Shown: one piece after another, positions 13,814 through 17,102 of the stretch
Position numbering within the stretch: the stretch's first letter is position 1
Layout: every line of letters starts with the position of its first letter
Origin: CAYVQU01 sp964453155
GTDB taxonomy: Bacteria; Chloroflexota; Anaerolineae; Anaerolineales; UBA11858
Direction of reading: 5' to 3'
NCBI GenBank assembly: GCA_964453155.1
Contig: CAYVQU010000111.1
Span: 1 to 17,102 of the forward strand
Length of the DNA stretch: 17,102 bases
The notes under the pieces: model-generated
The model's database searches: none
What the model was told of the DNA's origin: nothing
The model's input: only the letters and a program-made list of their open reading frames with translations
Position numbers and translations under genes: made by a program

Positions 13814-15736
13814 TTATCCAGCAATTACCTCGACGGGAATTTCAAAGACCTCATCATAGCCGCGTTTGACACAAATCAAGTTTTCTTCTACTACTTTTTG
13901 ACCAAATTTGCCAAATTTACTCTGCAACGCGTCCTCCGCAGCCTCGAATAGTTTTTCACGTGAAAAACCAGCCTCCGTTACGAAAGGGGCGACTCGTAGA
14001 TAAATCCCTAGGAGAATAATGCCTTGCATACGGACTTCTAAGGCGGGATCGCTGGCGACTTCGCGGGCTATTTTGGATGCATCGAGGACCAAAACTTTAG
14101 CGTTTTTCTCTTGGATGGTCTGCTTGCCATACGGCGGAATCCGCTGCCAGATTTCTTGGGGATCAGTATAGGGGGTGTTGATGAAGACCGTTCCACCGGG
14201 TGCCAGACCCGTGACTGGGCGGCTGGTGTAAAAGGCGTTGAAATCGTTTAGGGGGATAAACTCGAGTTGGTTCAACTCGGCGTGCATGCGGATATTATCT
14301 TTGGCAACCGTCAGATAGTAGGTGGTCGGTAGGCCTTTTTTCTCGGCTCCATATTTGGGGTAAGCCTGAACATTCAGGCCAAAGAGATCACCCACCACGT
14401 CGGCGATGATTTTATTGGTCGTTACGGAACCAAACCCACCAATCGAGTGACCGCGCATCGAGAAGGCCCCCTCGGGGCGGATATCAGGGTCGTCGTCAAT
14501 GACCAATGCAGTTTCGTGATCAATACCCAGTGAGAAGTAGGCTCGATCCCTACCGGCCTCAACATGTTTGAGGGCGGCGATAATTTGTCCGGGGCGGACA
14601 TCGCGGCTGCCTAATCCGGCCGAACCCGAGTAAATCTGGGGGATGCTGCCGATCTCACCATCGATCAGGGCATCGGCGAAGGCAGATTTAATCTCGATCG
14701 TCAGGGGGTTTGATTGGGCGATGGGGTTATCCATCCGCTCCAGAACGGCAAACCCTTTGAGATGTTGCAGGGCGGCCACAATTTGCTTGCCAGGGAAGGG
14801 GCGGAAACTCGTCACATGCAAAGCCCCGACCTTCATCCCCTCCTTGCGGAGATAATCGACAGTTGCTTCCGCAGTTTCGATCATGCTGCCCATCCCGACG
14901 ACGGCATATTCAGCGTCTTCGAGCCGGTAGCCTTCGATCAGATCATAGCGGCGACCGGTCAGCTGATAAAAAGTGTCCATCGCTTCCAAAACCGCGTCTT
15001 CAACTTTGTCGTAGAATTCGCGTTGAGCGATTTTGCCCTTCATATAGGAGTCCTGATTTTGGACAATCCCGCTCATGATGGGGTGATAGGGGTCCATCAG
15101 GTTGAGCAACCGGTCGTTGGGGTTGCCGACGAACTCTTTCATCATCGCGGGATCATTGAAGAGCACATCTTCAACGGTGTGAGTGGTTAAGAAGCCATCC
15201 TGGACATTCAGGAAGGGCGTCTCACTGTTTTCGGCGGCTCGGCGGCAAATTAAGGCCAGATCGCCCGCACCCTGCGCGTTTTTGGCAAACAACATCCCCC
15301 ATCCCGTATCGGCGACACCCATGACGTCATCATGTCCGGCATGGACGTTGAGGGCCTGACTGGTCATCGCGCGAGCCCCGATACTGAAAACGATCGGCAG
15401 GCGCTTCCCTGAAATGGTGTAAAGCACCTCTTTCATGAGAATCAAGCCTTGCCCGGAGGTAAAGTTGGTCACCCGGCCACCGGCGGCGGCAAAACCTTCG
15501 GCAGCAGAGGCAGAACTGTGTTCAGATTCGGGTTCGATGAATTGCAGGGACTCGCCCCACAGGTTTTTCTTCCCAGAGGCGACTTCGGCCTGGTACCCCA
15601 CCCCCATAATGGTCGATGAGGTGATCGGGTAGGCACACGAAGCCTGAGTGATATGCGTTTCCACCCAGACCACATGGCCACCGCCATCCGAAGTGGTTGG
15701 GATTCCCGGATAAGGGAATTTTCCATTTTTAGACAT
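13814..15736 (-). CDS. Pyruvate:ferredoxin oxidoreductase, alpha-gamma subunit
   Basis: A 640-residue protein corresponding to the N-terminal half of NifJ-type PFOR. The alpha domain begins around DGGGHVVWVE and has YPITSS (36-41; T39 matches Thr31 of the D. africanus enzyme), the TPP-activating glutamate E72 in PESEHSS, and GARAM (R122 matches Arg114, a pyruvate contact). A transketolase-like domain II follows (about 280-400, with VVGMGSMIETAE), then the gamma domain (about 430-625) with MRGHSIGGFGSVTTNK. YPITSST replaces the common YPITPSS. The start has GGAGG 7 bases upstream. It is first in a two-gene operon with the ferredoxin-beta gene. Substrate is probably pyruvate from the conserved contacts, but the name rests on family knowledge. 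Confidence 0.9.
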   Translation of the reverse strand: MSKNGKFPYPGIPTTSDGGGHVVWVETHITQASCAYPITSSTIMGVGYQAEVASGKKNLWGESLQFIEPESEHSSASAAEGFAAAGGRVTNFTSGQGLILMKEVLYTISGKRLPIVFSIGARAMTSQALNVHAGHDDVMGVADTGWGMLFAKNAQGAGDLALICRRAAENSETPFLNVQDGFLTTHTVEDVLFNDPAMMKEFVGNPNDRLLNLMDPYHPIMSGIVQNQDSYMKGKIAQREFYDKVEDAVLEAMDTFYQLTGRRYDLIEGYRLEDAEYAVVGMGSMIETAEATVDYLRKEGMKVGALHVTSFRPFPGKQIVAALQHLKGFAVLERMDNPIAQSNPLTIEIKSAFADALIDGEIGSIPQIYSGSAGLGSRDVRPGQIIAALKHVEAGRDRAYFSLGIDHETALVIDDDPDIRPEGAFSMRGHSIGGFGSVTTNKIIADVVGDLFGLNVQAYPKYGAEKKGLPTTYYLTVAKDNIRMHAELNQLEFIPLNDFNAFYTSRPVTGLAPGGTVFINTPYTDPQEIWQRIPPYGKQTIQEKNAKVLVLDASKIAREVASDPALEVRMQGIILLGIYLRVAPFVTEAGFSREKLFEAAEDALQSKFGKFGQKVVEENLICVKRGYDEVFEIPVEVIAG

Positions 15737-15780
15737 ATGGTTTCCTCCAATGTATTTACGTAAACTGTGTTGACATATAA

Positions 15781-15820
15781 AGAGCTACCCGCTGGATACC
15801 AATAAAGTGCGGATAGCGCT
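15781..15820 (-). promoter_or_regulatory. Inverted repeat upstream of the oxidoreductase operon
   Basis: Arms agagctacccgc (15781-15792) and gcggatagcgct (15809-15820) are inverted repeats with 10 of 12 positions matching; on the operon transcript one of the two differences becomes a G-U pair. The 16-base loop contains ccaataaa. It lies 45-84 bases before the start codon and could be an operator or a leader hairpin. A 10-base palindrome, tttacgtaaa (15755-15764), sits between it and the ribosome binding site. No clear promoter could be assigned. Confidence 0.35.
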
Positions 15821-15948
15821 CAAACTTTGAATATTAACCAAGTTAAAACCGATAAGTTATTTTTACTAATTTTATCATATTTATCCATTCAGAAATAAGA
15901 AGAATGTTAACAATTCGTCAAAAAACTTCTTTCAGGATCCAAGTTTCG

Positions 15949-15978
15949 CTGAAAAACTAAACTCCTGGATGATATAAT
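15949..15978 (+). promoter_or_regulatory. Candidate promoter giving a leaderless ftsY transcript
   Basis: ctgaaa (15949-15954, 4/6) and a perfect tataat (15973-15978) are separated by 18 bases. The ATG is only 9 bases after tataat, so transcription would start about 3 bases before it. No Shine-Dalgarno sequence precedes ftsY. Confidence 0.55.
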
Positions 15979-15987
15979 CTCTGCGCC

Positions 15988-16911
15988 ATGATAGAAAACG
16001 AAAACATCTTCAACAAATGGAAAGACGGGCTGGCCCGGACCCGAAAAACGACCTTCGGGCGGATATCTCAGCTCCTAGGTGTTGCGGAGATTGATGAGGA
16101 TACTTGGGATGATCTGGAAGCCATGTTCATCCAATCGGATATGGGGATTGAGACTACCGAAGAGTTAATCGCCGCTCTCCAAAAGAGTGTCGAAGCCGAG
16201 GGTTTAACCACCGCCGATCATCTTCGACAAGCGATCCAAACCGAACTCAAAAAACGGTTAAAAGCCCCGCCAGAAATCACTTTTACTGAAACCCCGACCG
16301 TGATCCTGATCGTTGGGGTAAACGGGTCCGGCAAAACGACCAATATGGCCAAGCTGGGCCAGCGCTACCAAAATGAGGGTAAAAGTGTATTATTTGGGGC
16401 GGCTGATACCTTCCGAGCCGCGGCCATCGAACAGCTTCAGATCTGGGGCGAGCGCCTGAACATTCCCGTGATCGCCGGACAGCAAGATGGCGACCCTGGA
16501 GCGGTGGCTTACGACACCGTCCAATCCGCGGTGGCGCGTAAAGCCGATATCGTCATGATCGACACTGCCGGACGATTGCACACCCGGTTCAACTTGATGG
16601 AAGAACTCAAAAAAGTCTATCGAGTAACCGGTAAAGCACTTCCCGGTGCCCCCCACGCTGTCTGGCTGGTCATGGACGCCAATACCGGGCAAAACGCACT
16701 GCATCAAGCGAAAGCTTTCAAAGAGGCGGTCAAAGTTGATGGCGTGATCCTGGCAAAATTAGACTCTTCGGCGCGCGGCGGGATGGCGTTCGCAATTCAA
16801 CGTGAATTGGGCCTACCCATTCTGTATGCTGGACTAGGCGAAGCTGCCGAAGATTTAGAACCCTTTAACCCCGAGGCGTTCATCGAAGGTATTTTGGCCG
16901 ATTTCGGTTGA
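15988..16911 (+). CDS. ftsY: Signal recognition particle receptor FtsY
   Basis: SRP-type GTPase that docks ribosome-SRP complexes at the cytoplasmic membrane for co-translational insertion. 307 residues: a short N-terminal helix (FNKWKDGLARTRKTTFGRI, about 8-26), the four-helix N domain to about 100, then the G domain. G1 is GVNGSGKTT (110-118), the insertion-box region includes AADTFRAAAIEQL (138-150), G3 is DTAGRLHT (192-199), G4 is AKLD (256-259, where TKLD is more usual), followed by SSARGG and the closing GLGEAAEDLEPFNPEAF. The acidic A domain of E. coli FtsY is absent, as in many bacteria, so membrane contact would come from the N-terminal helix. It diverges from the oxidoreductase operon. 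The start at 15988 is supported by the leaderless promoter immediately before it. Confidence 0.95.
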   Translation: MIENENIFNKWKDGLARTRKTTFGRISQLLGVAEIDEDTWDDLEAMFIQSDMGIETTEELIAALQKSVEAEGLTTADHLRQAIQTELKKRLKAPPEITFTETPTVILIVGVNGSGKTTNMAKLGQRYQNEGKSVLFGAADTFRAAAIEQLQIWGERLNIPVIAGQQDGDPGAVAYDTVQSAVARKADIVMIDTAGRLHTRFNLMEELKKVYRVTGKALPGAPHAVWLVMDANTGQNALHQAKAFKEAVKVDGVILAKLDSSARGGMAFAIQRELGLPILYAGLGEAAEDLEPFNPEAFIEGILADFG

Positions 16912-16925
16912 TCTGACACATTACA

Positions 16926-16957
16926 AAAGCGCGAAGAACTTCGATTCTTGGCGCTTT
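16926..16957 (+). terminator. Probable ftsY terminator
   Basis: Arms aaagcgc (16926-16932) and gcgcttt (16951-16957), extended by aagaa/ttctt after one mismatch, form a hairpin 15 bases beyond the ftsY stop. The T run is short (three T), so efficiency is uncertain. Confidence 0.6.
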
Positions 16958-16983
16958 ACGCGTCTGGTGACATATGTGAACTA

Positions 16984-17046
16984 AATCGCTAATCGCGCGA
17001 ATAACGCGAATTTATTATTAGCGAAAATTCGCGTCATTCGCGGTTT
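16984..17046. repeat. Palindromic intergenic element with CGCGAAT units
   Basis: The left arm (16991-17013) contains cgcgcgaat and acgcgaat; the right arm (17024-17045) contains attcgcgt and attcgcgg. The arms are complementary apart from a 2-base indel and a few changes, with units about 10 bases apart. It lies downstream of ftsY. The remaining bases to the window end show no recognisable gene. Confidence 0.65.
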
Positions 17047-17102
17047 ATACCCAGGGCAAACGCATCTTAGGTCTAGACAAGTGAGTTGAAGCTCGAGATG
17101 AT

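Noticed and set aside
14714..15190. 158-codon + strand frame opposite the alpha-gamma gene
   Set aside because: Mirror frame of a conserved gene; no independent support.
15770..15798. Perfect ttgaca on the + strand upstream of ftsY
   Set aside because: No acceptable -10 box lies at 16-18 bases; the promoter next to the ftsY start fits better.

Overview
The window looks like a chromosomal housekeeping segment from a member of the Chloroflexota, most likely Anaerolineae. This is inferred from a surface protein with a Thr-Pro linker joined to a C-terminal domain I recognise from that group, a fermentative pyruvate:ferredoxin oxidoreductase split over two genes, and short structured repeats in most intergenic gaps. 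The assignment is a judgement from sequence style, not a database result.

Layout, left to right. (1) 3-851 (+): the C-terminal part of a secreted or surface protein, cut by the window edge. (2) 1000-2096: rph (RNase PH, -) diverging from a small FmdB-type zinc-ribbon gene (+). (3) 2134-6477 (-): rnc (RNase III) and smc, overlapping as TAATG, with a shared terminator between smc and the zinc-ribbon gene. (4) 6641-8985 (-): moaC-moaD-moaE followed by a threonine-synthase-like PLP enzyme. (5) 9198-11946 (+): a GNAT acetyltransferase, a threonine/serine dehydratase-like PLP enzyme and a PHP-family metallohydrolase. (6) 12062-15736 (-): the two genes of a NifJ-type pyruvate:ferredoxin oxidoreductase, alpha-gamma first and ferredoxin-beta second. 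(7) 15988-16911 (+): ftsY, diverging from the oxidoreductase operon.

How the genes fit together. rph and rnc are RNA-processing genes, smc serves chromosome organisation, and ftsY is the SRP receptor. In some bacteria (Bacillus subtilis is the classic case) rnc, smc and ftsY are adjacent; here ftsY lies about 9.5 kb away on the other strand. moaC, moaD and moaE supply two consecutive steps of molybdopterin synthesis. The two-gene oxidoreductase keeps the residues expected for TPP, pyruvate and three [4Fe-4S] clusters, so it should connect pyruvate/acetyl-CoA to ferredoxin.

I see no defence system, CRISPR array, prophage, transposase, tRNA or rRNA. The least explained structures are the intergenic elements. 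Several are built from short units repeated in tandem every 7-11 bases, mostly arranged as two facing arms, and one sits inside the oxidoreductase operon. Other points of note are two probable leaderless promoters (moaC, ftsY), a structured rnc leader with the ribosome binding site in a loop, and an RNase III lacking one usual active-site aspartate. No gene-free stretch exceeds about 250 bases.
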